A stretch of DNA of 64,000 nt from JABFWF01 sp035539135 (GTDB lineage Bacteria; Pseudomonadota; Gammaproteobacteria; Xanthomonadales; Xanthomonadaceae): contig DATLJD010000013.1 of the NCBI GenBank assembly GCA_035539135.1, forward strand, positions 186,001-250,000. The letters run 5' to 3'. This document shows, in pieces, positions 46,286 through 55,026 of the stretch (the first letter of the stretch is position 1; each line of letters starts with the position of its first letter). A program made the translations under genes and the position numbers. Under the pieces are notes generated by a model that was not told the origin of the DNA, ran no database searches, and saw nothing but the letters and a program-made list of their open reading frames with translations.

Positions 46286-47545
46286 TCACGTCGCCAGCGC
46301 CTGCAGGGCGGCCGCCGCGGTGTGGAAGGAGCCGAACACCAGGATCCGGTCGCCGGCGGTGGCCTGCGCACGCGCCGCGGCCAGCCCCGCGCCGACGGTC
46401 GCGTGGCGCGCGCCCGCGCCGGCGGCGGTGCCCGCAAGGCGCAGGGCGAAGGCGTCCACGTCGAGCCCGCGCGCGCCGGCCTCGGTGAGGCCCGCCAGCC
46501 ACCAGCCCTCGACTCGCTCGGCCAGCGCCGCCGCGACCCCGGCGATGTCCTTGTCGCCGAGCGCGGCGAATACCGCGAAGGTGCGCCCGGGCGCCGGTTG
46601 CGCGCGCAGCCAGCCGGCGAGTTCGCGCGCGGCCTGCGGGTTGTGGCCGACGTCGACCACGATCTCCACGCCTCCGCGTTCGAACCGTTGCAGCCGCCCG
46701 GGCACGAACGCCGATTCCACGCCGCGCGCCCAGGCCTCGCGCGGCAGCGGCTTGCGCAACGCGCGCAGCGCCGCGATCGCGGTGGCGGCGTTGCGCAACT
46801 GCGCCGGCGCGGCCAGCCGCGGTATCGGCAACTCGAGCGTGAAACCGACCTCGCGCCACCGCCAGCGGCCCGCGTCCAGCGGCTCGAAGAAGAAGTCGCA
46901 GCCGGCGCGCAGCGCGGACGCGCCGATCGCGTAGGCGCGCCCGAGCACGCTCGACGGCGGATCGTCCTCGCCCAGCACCAGCGGCTTCCACGGCCGCGCG
47001 ATGCCGGCCTTCTCCGCGCCGATCGCCTCGCGGTCGCCGCCGAGCCAGTCCTGGTGGTCGAGGTCGACGGTGGTGATCACCGCGACGTCCGCATCGACGA
47101 GGTTGACCGCATCCAGCCGGCCGCCGAGGCCGACTTCCAGCACCGCGAGGTCCAGCCGTTCGCGCGCGAACAGCCACAGCGCCGCCAGCGTGCCGTATTC
47201 GAAATAGGTCAGCGGGGTGCCGCCGCGCGCTTGCTCGACCGCTTCGAACGCCGCGACCAGCGCCCTGTCTTCCGCCTCCGCGCCGTCGATGCGCACGCGC
47301 TCGTTGTAACGCAGCAGGTGCGGCGAGCTGTAGGCGCCGACCTTCCAGCCCGCCGCCCGCGCGATCGCCTCGACGAAGGCGACGGTGGAGCCCTTGCCGT
47401 TGGTGCCGGCGACCGTGATCACGCGCTTCGCCGGGCGGCCGAGGCCCATCCGCGCGGCGACCTCGCGCACGCGTTCCAGGCCGAGGGCGATGGCCTGCGG
47501 ATGCTGGCGCTCGACGTATGCGAGCCAGTCGGCGAGCGTCTTCAT
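46286..47545 (-). CDS. folC: Folylpolyglutamate/dihydrofolate synthase
   Basis: This 419-residue Mur-ligase-fold enzyme adds glycine-linked glutamates to folates and makes dihydrofolate. The P-loop is VAGTNGKGSTVAFVEAI, followed by YSSPHLLRYNERVRIDG and VGLGGRLDAVN. The C-terminal ligase domain has VDVGHNPQAARELAGWL. Start MKTLADWLAYVERQHPQAI at 47545 preferred over in-frame upstream Met codons. Followed after 106 bases by dedD. Confidence 0.95.
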   Translation of the reverse strand: MKTLADWLAYVERQHPQAIALGLERVREVAARMGLGRPAKRVITVAGTNGKGSTVAFVEAIARAAGWKVGAYSSPHLLRYNERVRIDGAEAEDRALVAAFEAVEQARGGTPLTYFEYGTLAALWLFARERLDLAVLEVGLGGRLDAVNLVDADVAVITTVDLDHQDWLGGDREAIGAEKAGIARPWKPLVLGEDDPPSSVLGRAYAIGASALRAGCDFFFEPLDAGRWRWREVGFTLELPIPRLAAPAQLRNAATAIAALRALRKPLPREAWARGVESAFVPGRLQRFERGGVEIVVDVGHNPQAARELAGWLRAQPAPGRTFAVFAALGDKDIAGVAAALAERVEGWWLAGLTEAGARGLDVDAFALRLAGTAAGAGARHATVGAGLAAARAQATAGDRILVFGSFHTAAAALQALAT

Positions 47546-47604
47546 GGGCAACGGCGGCGGGGGGCGCGCCATTGTAGGCGCGCCCCTGCCCACTTACAGC
47601 GCGC

Positions 47605-48249
47605 TTACAGCGCGCGATGCACCGCCTCGCCGAACAGCGGCGTGTGGTGGGCGCAGTCGTTCAGGCGCACGACCTCCAGGCCGGCGAGGTCCGGGCCTTC
47701 CAGCAGGTTCAGCGTGGTGGGCGCCTGGCGGAAACTCCACAGCCGGGCGAGCGGCAGGCCGAGCACCCGGCACAGCAGCACGCGGTTGACCGCGTCGTGG
47801 GCGACCAGCAGCAGGGTGTCGTCGGCGCCGAGCCCCTCGCAGGCGCGCGCGAACGCGGGCCAGGCGCGTTCCAGCACGCCCGGCAGCGATTCGCCGCCCG
47901 GCATCAGCACCTCGTGCGGCGCGTGCCGCCAGGCGTGCAGGCGCTCGCCGTCGCGGGCGCGAATCTCGGCCGCGAGCAGGCCCTCCCAGTCGCCGTGGGC
48001 GATTTCGGCGAGACCCGGGTCGGTGCCGAGCAGGCCGGCGCGCGCTTCGCCGAGCGCGAGCTCCGCGGTGCGCCGCGCGCGCGCCAGCGGCGAGGCGACG
48101 GCGCGGTCGATGCGTACGTCGCGCAAGCGCTCGCCCAGCGCGCGCGCCTGCGCCTCGCCGGTGGGCGAGAGCGGGATGTCGGTCTGGCCCTGGTAGCGGC
48201 CCTCCGCGTTCCAGGCGGTTTCGCCGTGGCGTGCGAGCAGGATGCGCAT
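47605..48249 (-). CDS. Histidine phosphatase (phosphoglycerate mutase-like)
   Basis: This 214-residue member of the histidine phosphatase superfamily has the phospho-His motif LLARHGETAWNAEGRYQGQT at the N-terminus, and LAEIAHGDWEG and VAHDAVNRVL with the second catalytic His. It could be a CobC/GpmB-like phosphatase. Since it lies four bases downstream of serA, a metal-independent phosphoserine phosphatase role is possible. The exact substrate is not shown by sequence. Confidence 0.85.
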   Translation of the reverse strand: MRILLARHGETAWNAEGRYQGQTDIPLSPTGEAQARALGERLRDVRIDRAVASPLARARRTAELALGEARAGLLGTDPGLAEIAHGDWEGLLAAEIRARDGERLHAWRHAPHEVLMPGGESLPGVLERAWPAFARACEGLGADDTLLLVAHDAVNRVLLCRVLGLPLARLWSFRQAPTTLNLLEGPDLAGLEVVRLNDCAHHTPLFGEAVHRAL

Positions 48250-48253
48250 GGCG

Positions 48254-49831
48254 TCAGACCTGCTGCAGCGAGAGCACGCCGGGCGCCTGCCGCAGCGCGG
48301 CGAGCTCGTCCTCGGCGAGCGCGCGGTCGACGGTGATCGCGGCGCGCGCGGAGCCGTCGCCGGACGCGCCGAGCGCGAAGTTGATGATGTTGATCCCGGA
48401 CGCCCCCAGCCGCGAGCCGACCGTGCCGACCAGGCCCGGCTTGTCCTCGTTGCGCATCAGCAGCACGTGCGCGAGCGGATCGAATTCGATCTCCACTCCA
48501 TCGAGGGCGACGATGCGCGGCGTGCGGTGCAGGGTCGCGTCGATCGTGCGGCGCACGCGCCGGCCGGCCGCGTTGTCACCTTCGATGGTCAGACGCACCA
48601 GGCGATCGAAGCCGGCGCCGTCGCCACCCAAGGTCTCGGCGACCTCCAGTCCGCGCGCGGCGGCCTCCTGCAGCGCGTTGACGGGAGTGACCCGCGCCGA
48701 GGCTTCGCCCAGCAACGCGGCGACCAGCAGGCGGGTGAGCGGGCGCGCGTCGAGGCCATCGGTGCGGCCGGCGTAGCGCACGTCCAGCCGCACCGGCGCC
48801 GGCACCAGACGCGAGCCGAGTCGGCCGAGCGCGCGCATCAGCGGCATCCACGGCCCGACTTCGCGCGCCGCTTCCGCCGACAGCGGCGGCAGGTTGACGC
48901 AGCCGGCGACCGCGCCGGTCTCGATGAAGTCGATGACCTGGCGCGCCAGGATGGTGCTGACCGCCTGCTGCGCCTCGCCGGTGGACGCGCCGAGGTGCGG
49001 GGTCAGGATCAGGCGCTCGTGCGCGCGCAGCGGCGAGGACGCCGGCAGCGGTTCGGTGGCGAAGGTGTCGAGCGCGGCGCCGGCGAGGTGGCCCTCGTCG
49101 AGCAGGCGCAGCAACGCGGCCTCGTCCAGCAGCCCGCCGCGCGCGGCGTTGACCAGGCACGCGCCGCGCTTCATCGCGCGCAGGCGCTCTTCCGACAGCA
49201 GGTTGGTCGTCTCCTTCGTGCGCGGCACGTGCAGGGTGACGATGTCGGCGCGCGCCAGCAGGTCGGCGAGCGGCAGCAGCGGCACGCTGCCCTTGCCGGC
49301 GGCGGTCGGCGGCAGGAACGGATCGTGCGCGATCACCTCCATGCCGATGCCCTGCGCCTTGCGCGCGACCGTGCTGCCGATCCGGCCGAGGCCGATCACG
49401 CCCAGGGTCTTGCCTTCCAGCTCGAAGCCGGTGAGCCCGGCCTTGGGCCATTGCCCGGCCTTCATCCCGGCGTCGGCGCGCGGCACGTGGCGGGCCAGCG
49501 CGAACAGCAGCGACAGCGCGTGCTCGGCCGCGGCGAGGGTGTTGCCGTCTGGCGCGTTCATCACCGCCACGCCGCGCGCGGTGGCGGCGTCCACGTCGAT
49601 GGTGTCAACGCCGGCGCCGGCGCGACCGACCACCTTGAGCAGCGGCGCCGCGGCCAGCGCGTCGGCCGTCACCTTGGTTGCGGACCGCACCAGCAGCACG
49701 TCGACGTCGCCCAGCGCCTGGGCGAGCGCGTCGGTTTCGCGGATCGGTTCGGAGGTCTCGACCTGCCAGCCCGCGGCGCGGAACAGGGCCAGGCCGTCTT
49801 CGTGGATGCCATCGCACGCCAGCACTTTCAT
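48254..49831 (-). CDS. serA: D-3-phosphoglycerate dehydrogenase (long form)
   Basis: This 525-residue enzyme of the first step of serine synthesis has an N-terminal substrate and NAD domain (VGRAGAGVDTIDVD, LGVIGLGRIGSTVARKAQGI, NAARGGLLDEAAL, catalytic HLGASTGEAQ). An intervening ASB (allosteric substrate-binding) domain spans about residues 315-450, and a C-terminal ACT domain reads HVLLMRNEDKPGLVGTVGSR. This is the type 1 long form, probably feedback-inhibited by serine. ATG 49831 chosen by homology. Confidence 0.95.
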   Translation of the reverse strand: MKVLACDGIHEDGLALFRAAGWQVETSEPIRETDALAQALGDVDVLLVRSATKVTADALAAAPLLKVVGRAGAGVDTIDVDAATARGVAVMNAPDGNTLAAAEHALSLLFALARHVPRADAGMKAGQWPKAGLTGFELEGKTLGVIGLGRIGSTVARKAQGIGMEVIAHDPFLPPTAAGKGSVPLLPLADLLARADIVTLHVPRTKETTNLLSEERLRAMKRGACLVNAARGGLLDEAALLRLLDEGHLAGAALDTFATEPLPASSPLRAHERLILTPHLGASTGEAQQAVSTILARQVIDFIETGAVAGCVNLPPLSAEAAREVGPWMPLMRALGRLGSRLVPAPVRLDVRYAGRTDGLDARPLTRLLVAALLGEASARVTPVNALQEAAARGLEVAETLGGDGAGFDRLVRLTIEGDNAAGRRVRRTIDATLHRTPRIVALDGVEIEFDPLAHVLLMRNEDKPGLVGTVGSRLGASGINIINFALGASGDGSARAAITVDRALAEDELAALRQAPGVLSLQQV

Positions 49832-50039
49832 TGCACGCTCCTCGCGAGGGAAACCCCTGCGGAGCCCGGCAGCCGGCGCACGGCCGCGCGCCACCGACGC
49901 GACGCGCGAATCACTCTTCCTGTCGGGAAACGGGGCCGGCTGGCATGGGAATCCGCGACGACGACGAGCGTAGCAGAGACCCGGCCGGTTTGCGGGCGGG
50001 GCGAGGACGAGGACTGGTCAAGGCGGAGCGTCGTCGCTA
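49832..50039. other. Gene-free stretch before serA
   Basis: These 208 bases would hold the serA promoter. I see no convincing promoter hexamers, ribosome site for another gene, or repeat. The repeat-rich part begins at 50040. Confidence 0.5.
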
Positions 50040-50223
50040 GCGCGCCGGGCGGGAGAGGCAGGCAGGACACGCCGTGAATCCGTCCATGGAGGCTCGGATG
50101 CGCCATCCATGGCGCATACGGTCCTGCCCCGCGAGCGCGCCGGACGGGAGAGGCGGGCAGGACACGCCGTAAACCCATCCATGGGGGCTCGGATGCGCCA
50201 TCCATGGCGCATACGGTCCTGCC
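50040..50223. repeat. Tandem pair of 95-bp repeats with internal palindromes
   Basis: Two copies (50040-50128 and 50135-50223, period 95) differ at only a few bases. Each contains the perfect palindrome ATGCGCCATCCATGGCGCAT (50098-50117; 50193-50212), and the outer arms GGCAGGAC (GGGCAGGAC in copy 2) and GTCCTGCC pair, giving a long hairpin per unit. The left end GCGCGCCGGGCGGGAGAGG is met by an inverted near-copy (CCTCTCCCGCCCGACGCGC) at 50226-50244 after the second unit, so the array is bounded by inverted repeats. No coding content. Confidence 0.85.
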
Positions 50224-50268
50224 CACCTCTCCCGCCCGACGCGCCCCCACCACGCTCGCGCTCGTTTC

Positions 50269-50294
50269 GCGGAGCAAGCTTCGCTCTACGGCAA
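50269..50294 (-). repeat. Dispersed repeat related to the 29.4-kb cluster
   Basis: Read on the minus strand, TTGCCGTAGAGCGAAGCTTG followed by CTCCGC is nearly the same as TTGCGTAGAGCGGAGCTTGC at 29431-29450 with TCCGC following. The shared palindromic core and shared flank GTAGAGC show one repeat family in both places, in opposite orientation. Confidence 0.7.
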
Positions 50295-50314
50295 GCAGCG
50301 ATGTCCTGTCCGAG

Positions 50315-50509
50315 CGCCCGGGAGGGCGGGGGTGTTGCGTCAAGCGCGCCATGGATGGCGCGCGCCCGCATAAGGGCAGGGTGAGCACGGGCGGCTTGCG
50401 CGGCACCGCCGCGCGCCCGTGCGAACGCCCGGCGCGCTGCGCCGGGCCGGGAGAGCCGCACAGCGGCGTCCCTTCTAAGGGAAAAGCAATACCCCCGCCC
50501 TCCCGGGCG
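50315..50509. repeat. 195-bp element bounded by 24-bp inverted repeats
   Basis: The ends, 50315-50338 (begins CGCCCGGGAGGGCGGGGGT) and 50486-50509 (ends CCCCCGCCCTCCCGGGCG), pair at 23 of 24 bases. Inside are a perfect palindrome GCGCGCCATGGATGGCGCGC (50344-50363), an inverted pair GCACGGGCG/CGCCCGTGC (50385-50423), CCCGGCGC/GCGCCGGG and TCCCTT/AAGGGA. There is no open frame with coding character. The organisation suggests a REPIN/MITE-like non-autonomous element or a large structured RNA. Confidence 0.7.
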
Positions 50510-50561
50510 CGGGCCCACGAGTGCTTACCGTCCGTGGGCACGTCCAGCGGGACGTACGGGT

Positions 50562-52724
50562 CTACTCTGCGCGCGCGACGCCCAGCTCCTCGAGCACGCG
50601 CGGCGCCGGGACGACTTCCTGCATGATCCAGCGCATGTAGTGCTGGTCGAGCGAGATCATGCGGGTCATGTCGGGATCGAACATCCAGTTCGACGCGACC
50701 GCCTCCCAGTTCATGTCGAAGGCCAGGCCGACCAGCTTGCCTTCCGCGTCCATCACCGGCGAACCGGAGTTGCCCCCGGTGATGTCGAGGTTGGACAGGA
50801 AGTTGACCGGCACCGTGCCGAGTTCCGGATCCGCCAGGCCGCCGTAGCGCTTCGCCGCGATCGCGTCGAGCTGGGCCTGCGGCGCGTCGAAGGGCTCCAC
50901 GCCCGTCGCCTTGGCCGCGACCTGCTCCAGCGTCGTGAACGGCGGATGGCGCACGCCATCGGTGGTGGTGTAGCCCATGACCTTGCCGAAGGTGATGCGC
51001 AGGGTCGAATTGGCGTCGGGATAGATCGCCTCGCCGCGGCTGGCGCGGTAGTCGGCGACCGCCTGCAGGAACAGCGGACGCGCGACCAGCGACTCGCCGG
51101 CGGCGGTCTTTTCCTGCTGCTCCAGCGCGAGCAGGGTCGGCATCACCGCCACCGCGAAGCGCACGGCCGGATCGTCGCTGTGCTCGAGCGTCGTGCGGTC
51201 GGCCTGGAACAGCGCCATGCGCGCGTCGAGGCCACCGAGCTTCGTCGCGGCCAGGGTGTCCAGCGCGCGCTGGATCGCCGCCTCGTCGTCGCCGCCCAGC
51301 CACGCGTCCACCGCGGCCACGCGCTGCGCCTTGGGCAGCTTCACGTACTCGCGCAGCCAGTATTCCTGCAGTTGGCGGTCCATCGCCGGGTGGTAGCGCT
51401 TTTCCATCTGCCGCAGCGCGCCTTCGAACGCCGGCAGGTCGCGGTCCTGGTAGCCCTGCTCGCGCTCCGCGTCCGGCTTGGCGCGCTCGAGCGCGAGGCG
51501 GTACAGGTCCACCGCGGTGCCGATGGTGCCGCTGCCGGTCAGGCGGCCGAGCACGAGGTCGCGCTCGCGGGTGGCACGTTCCTGCGCGGCGAGCCGCTCC
51601 AGGGTCGCGTGCGCATCCAGCGCCGCCTGGCCCTCGGCGCCGCGCCCGCGCAGCCAGGTCAGTACGGCCTGCTCTTCGGCGTGTTTCTTCTTCGACGCGC
51701 CGATCCGCTCGAAGCCGGCGAGCTGGCCATCGTAGTTCTTCATCGCGTTCTGCATGCCGCGCTTGGTGCTGGCGTACTTCACCGCGATGTCGGGATCCTT
51801 CGCGCCCGCCGCTTCGATCATCGCCACCAGCCTCTTGAAGTGTCCGCCGACGACCGGATAGGTCCACTTCGCGGTGTCGTCGAATTCGCTGGCGAGCGCG
51901 TAGCGCGCGGTGCGGCCCGGGTAGCCGGCGACCATCACGAAGCTGCCGACGTCCAGGTCCTTGTCGGCCAGCTTCAACCAGTGCTTGGGCTGGTACGGCA
52001 CGTTGTCCGGCGAATACGGCGCCGGCTTGCCGTCCTTGCCGACGTAGGCGCGGATGAAGGAGAAGTCGCCGGTGTGGCGCGGCCACATCCAGTTGTCCAC
52101 CTCGCCGCCGTAGTTGCCGATCGCGCCCGGCGGCGCGTAGACCAGGCGCACGTCCTGGATCTCGAGGTTGCGGAACAGCCGCCAGGTGTTGCCGCCCATG
52201 AAGCTGGCGACCCGGCAGCGGTAGCCGCCGCCGGCCTCGCAGTCGGCCACCAGCTGCTTCTCCAGCGCCTCGGCGGCCTGGGTGCGCGCGAGCGGCGTCG
52301 GCGCGGCCGCGATCGCCGCCTGCATGTCCTTCGTCACGTCGCGGATGGATTCCAGCGCGTAGATGCGCGCGTTGGGGCCGGAGGTGAGTTCCTCCGCCCG
52401 GGTCGCCGCGTAGAAGCCGTCCTTCATCAGGTTCTTCTGCGCGGTCGAGTTGAGCTGGATCGCGCCGTACGCGCAGTGGTGGTTGGTCACCACCAGGCCT
52501 TGCGGCGAGACGAAGCTGGCGGTGCAGCCGCCGAGCGAAACCACCGCGCCCATCGGGTCGCCGGTGAGGTCGGCGAGCTGCCGCGGGTCGAGCTCGAGGC
52601 CGGCCTGCTTCAGCGCGTCGGCGATCTGCGGCAACTGCTGCGGCACCCACATGCCTTCGTTGGCGTGGGCGGCGCCGGCGGTCAGGGCCAGCGCGAGGGC
52701 GGCGGCCAGGGTCCTGCTGTGCAT
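50562..52724 (-). CDS. S46-family dipeptidyl-peptidase, copy 1 (DPP7/DPP11 type)
   Basis: This 720-residue periplasmic serine peptidase removes N-terminal dipeptides. It has a signal peptide (to AHA at about 21) followed by NEGMWVPQQLP, the mature start usual in this family. The chymotrypsin-like parts show VVTNHHCAYGAIQ (catalytic His83) and GGNSGSPVMDAEG (catalytic Ser653), split by a long helical domain. The S1-specificity residue (Gly in DPP7, Arg in DPP11) is Met671 in AFDMNWE. Upstream lies a paralog 35 bases away on the same strand. Confidence 0.92.
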   Translation of the reverse strand: MHSRTLAAALALALTAGAAHANEGMWVPQQLPQIADALKQAGLELDPRQLADLTGDPMGAVVSLGGCTASFVSPQGLVVTNHHCAYGAIQLNSTAQKNLMKDGFYAATRAEELTSGPNARIYALESIRDVTKDMQAAIAAAPTPLARTQAAEALEKQLVADCEAGGGYRCRVASFMGGNTWRLFRNLEIQDVRLVYAPPGAIGNYGGEVDNWMWPRHTGDFSFIRAYVGKDGKPAPYSPDNVPYQPKHWLKLADKDLDVGSFVMVAGYPGRTARYALASEFDDTAKWTYPVVGGHFKRLVAMIEAAGAKDPDIAVKYASTKRGMQNAMKNYDGQLAGFERIGASKKKHAEEQAVLTWLRGRGAEGQAALDAHATLERLAAQERATRERDLVLGRLTGSGTIGTAVDLYRLALERAKPDAEREQGYQDRDLPAFEGALRQMEKRYHPAMDRQLQEYWLREYVKLPKAQRVAAVDAWLGGDDEAAIQRALDTLAATKLGGLDARMALFQADRTTLEHSDDPAVRFAVAVMPTLLALEQQEKTAAGESLVARPLFLQAVADYRASRGEAIYPDANSTLRITFGKVMGYTTTDGVRHPPFTTLEQVAAKATGVEPFDAPQAQLDAIAAKRYGGLADPELGTVPVNFLSNLDITGGNSGSPVMDAEGKLVGLAFDMNWEAVASNWMFDPDMTRMISLDQHYMRWIMQEVVPAPRVLEELGVARAE

Positions 52725-52759
52725 GCGTGGTTCTCCGGAAACGGGGTTGTTCGTCGGGC

Positions 52760-54907
52760 TTATTCGGTGGGCAGGTTCATTTCGCGCAGCAGCTGCGGCG
52801 CCGGGTAGACCTTGGCGAGCAGCCAGCGCAGGTAGCGGATGTCGACGTGGATCGCGCGCTTGTAGCGCGGGTCGAACATCCAGCTGGCGCTGACCGCCTC
52901 CCAGTTGCTGTCGAAGTTCAGGCCGATCAGGCGGCCGTCGGCGTCCAGCACGGGCGAGCCGGAGTTGCCGCCGGTGGTGTCGAGGTTGGTCATGAAATCG
53001 ACCGTCTGCGTCTTCAGCGCGGGATCGGCGGTGCTGCCGAAGTCGCCCTTGGCGATCGCCTCCCGCAGCGGCTTCGGCGCGTCGAACGGCGCCACGCCGG
53101 TGTGCTTCTCGAGAATGCCGCCGACCGTGGTCAGCGGTGCGTAGTGCACCGCGTCGCGCGGATCGAGCGAGGACAGCCTGCCGTAGCTCACCCGCAGGGT
53201 GGAGTTGGCGTCCGGGTAGACGGCGCGGCCCTGCGATTCGCGGTAGCCGATCAGCGCGCGCATGTAGGCCGGGCGCAGGCGCAGCAGCTCGCCCTCGCGC
53301 GCCTTGTCTTCGTCCTCCAGGCGCAGCAGCGCGGGCTGCAGGGCCGCGGCGGCGGCAAGCAGGCTGTCGGTCGAGCGGGCCAGGGTCGCCGCGTCTGCCC
53401 GCATCGCGGCCAGGCGCGCGGCCTCGTTGCCGAGCTGCGTGCACGCGTACAGGGCATCGAGTTTCGCCCGCAGTTGCTCCGGCGTGATGCCGAACACGCG
53501 GTCGAATTCCGGCACGTGCTGCGCGGCCGGCAACGCCTGGTACTGGCGCAGCAGGTCGGTGAGGATCGCCTTCTCCACCGCCGGGTCGTAGCGGCGCTGG
53601 ATTTGCTTCAGGCCGGCCTCGATCAGCGCCTCGTCGCGCTGCTGGTAGCCGCGCTCGCGCTGCGCGTCGGGCTTGCCGCGCTCGTGCGCGAGCCGCTGCA
53701 CGGTGATCGCCGCGCGCAGCAGCTGGGTGCGGGCCTCGATGTTCGCCAGCAGCTGGTCGCGCTCGCGGGTGGCCTCGGCGGCATCGAGCACCTCCTGCGC
53801 GGCGGCGATGTCGGCGCGGGTCGTTGCTGCGTCCGGCTGCTTCGCCAGCCAGGCCAGCATCGCCGCCTCGTCGGCGCGCTTCACCGCCACCGCGTCGCTG
53901 CGGCGCAGGCCATCCAGCTCGCCCTGCGCGCGCTTGAGCCCGTTCTTCAGGCTGGCGAGCTGGGACGCGTACAGGACCTGCGCCTGCTCGCTGCCGGCAG
54001 CCGCCTGCTCGATGGTGTCGATCAGGCCCCCGTACAGGGCGATGCGCGAGGGCAATTGCCATTCGACCTGGCGCGCGAACTCGGCGGCGGTGCGGTGGCG
54101 GTAGGTCCGCCCCGGGTAGCCGGCCAGCATCGCGAAGTCGCCTTCGGCCAGGGGCTTCGTGGACACCTGCAGCCAGGCGGCCGGCCGGTAGGGCACGTTG
54201 TCGCGCGCATACGGCGCGGGCTTGCCGTCCTTGCCGACGTAGGCGCGGTAGAAGGCGAAGTCGCCGCTGTGCCGCGGCCACATGAAGTTGTCGACCTCGT
54301 CGCCGTAATTGCCGATCGCCTCCGGCGGCGCGTACACCAGCCGGATGTCCTGCAGTTCCAGCTGCTTCACCAGGTAGAAGTCGGTGCCGTAGTACATGTC
54401 GGCGACGCTGCAGCGCACGCCCGGCTCCTGCTCGCATTCGGCGACCGCGGCCTTGCCGGCGGCGTCCACGGCGTCGAGGTAGGCGCGGCCCTTCTTGCCG
54501 CGGGCACCTGCGAGGATGCGGTCGGTGATGCGGTCGAAGCCGGTGGTCACCAGCACCCGCGCGGCGGGCCCGGCGGACGGCTCGTCGGCGCGGCTGGCGG
54601 CGACGAAGCCGTCGCGCATCAGGTTGCGCTCGGGGGTGGAGTTGAGCTGGATCGCGCCATACGCACAGTGGTGGTTGGTGACCACCAGGCCCTCGGGCGA
54701 GACGAAGCTCGCGGTGCAGCCGCCCAGCGAGACCACCGCGCTCATCGGCGGCGCGGTCAGGTCGGCGAGCCCGGCGGGGTCGCCGTGGTAGCCGGCGGCG
54801 CGCAACTGGTCGGCGATGGCCGGCAACTGTGACGGCATCCACATGCCTTCGTCGGCATGGGCGGCGGGCAGGCAGAGCAGCAGGGCGAGGGCGAGCGTTC
54901 GGCGCAT
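52760..54907 (-). CDS. S46-family dipeptidyl-peptidase, copy 2 (DPP7/DPP11 type)
   Basis: This 715-residue paralog of the downstream gene has a signal peptide (MRRTLALALLLCLPAAHA), mature start DEGMWMPSQLP, catalytic His80 in VVTNHHCAYGAIQ and Ser649 in GGNSGSPVLDADG, with the helical lid between. The specificity residue is Ser667 in NFDSNWE, differing from copy 1 (Met), so the pair probably prefers different P1 side chains. Only the two ends of the proteins are closely alike. It is first in a two-gene run. Confidence 0.92.
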   Translation of the reverse strand: MRRTLALALLLCLPAAHADEGMWMPSQLPAIADQLRAAGYHGDPAGLADLTAPPMSAVVSLGGCTASFVSPEGLVVTNHHCAYGAIQLNSTPERNLMRDGFVAASRADEPSAGPAARVLVTTGFDRITDRILAGARGKKGRAYLDAVDAAGKAAVAECEQEPGVRCSVADMYYGTDFYLVKQLELQDIRLVYAPPEAIGNYGDEVDNFMWPRHSGDFAFYRAYVGKDGKPAPYARDNVPYRPAAWLQVSTKPLAEGDFAMLAGYPGRTYRHRTAAEFARQVEWQLPSRIALYGGLIDTIEQAAAGSEQAQVLYASQLASLKNGLKRAQGELDGLRRSDAVAVKRADEAAMLAWLAKQPDAATTRADIAAAQEVLDAAEATRERDQLLANIEARTQLLRAAITVQRLAHERGKPDAQRERGYQQRDEALIEAGLKQIQRRYDPAVEKAILTDLLRQYQALPAAQHVPEFDRVFGITPEQLRAKLDALYACTQLGNEAARLAAMRADAATLARSTDSLLAAAAALQPALLRLEDEDKAREGELLRLRPAYMRALIGYRESQGRAVYPDANSTLRVSYGRLSSLDPRDAVHYAPLTTVGGILEKHTGVAPFDAPKPLREAIAKGDFGSTADPALKTQTVDFMTNLDTTGGNSGSPVLDADGRLIGLNFDSNWEAVSASWMFDPRYKRAIHVDIRYLRWLLAKVYPAPQLLREMNLPTE

Positions 54908-54993
54908 GTTCGGCGGCGTTTGCGGGGCGGGCCCGGCACCATAGGCGATGCCGGCAACCGCGGCAAACACCCGGAAGGCACCCCCCGCGCCCG

Positions 54994-54999
54994 TATAAT
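54994..54999 (+). promoter_or_regulatory. -10 box for tdh
   Basis: A consensus TATAAT hexamer lies 28 bases before the tdh start and gives a short leader. The upstream -35 position is GC-rich and not recognisable. Confidence 0.6.
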
Positions 55000-55026
55000 T
55001 GCGTCCTTCGAGACAGGGCTCCTCCG

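Noticed and set aside
50018..50518. Open frames inside the repeat-rich 50-kb gap
   Set aside because: They translate repeat units and palindromes on both strands, without a conserved motif or ribosome site.
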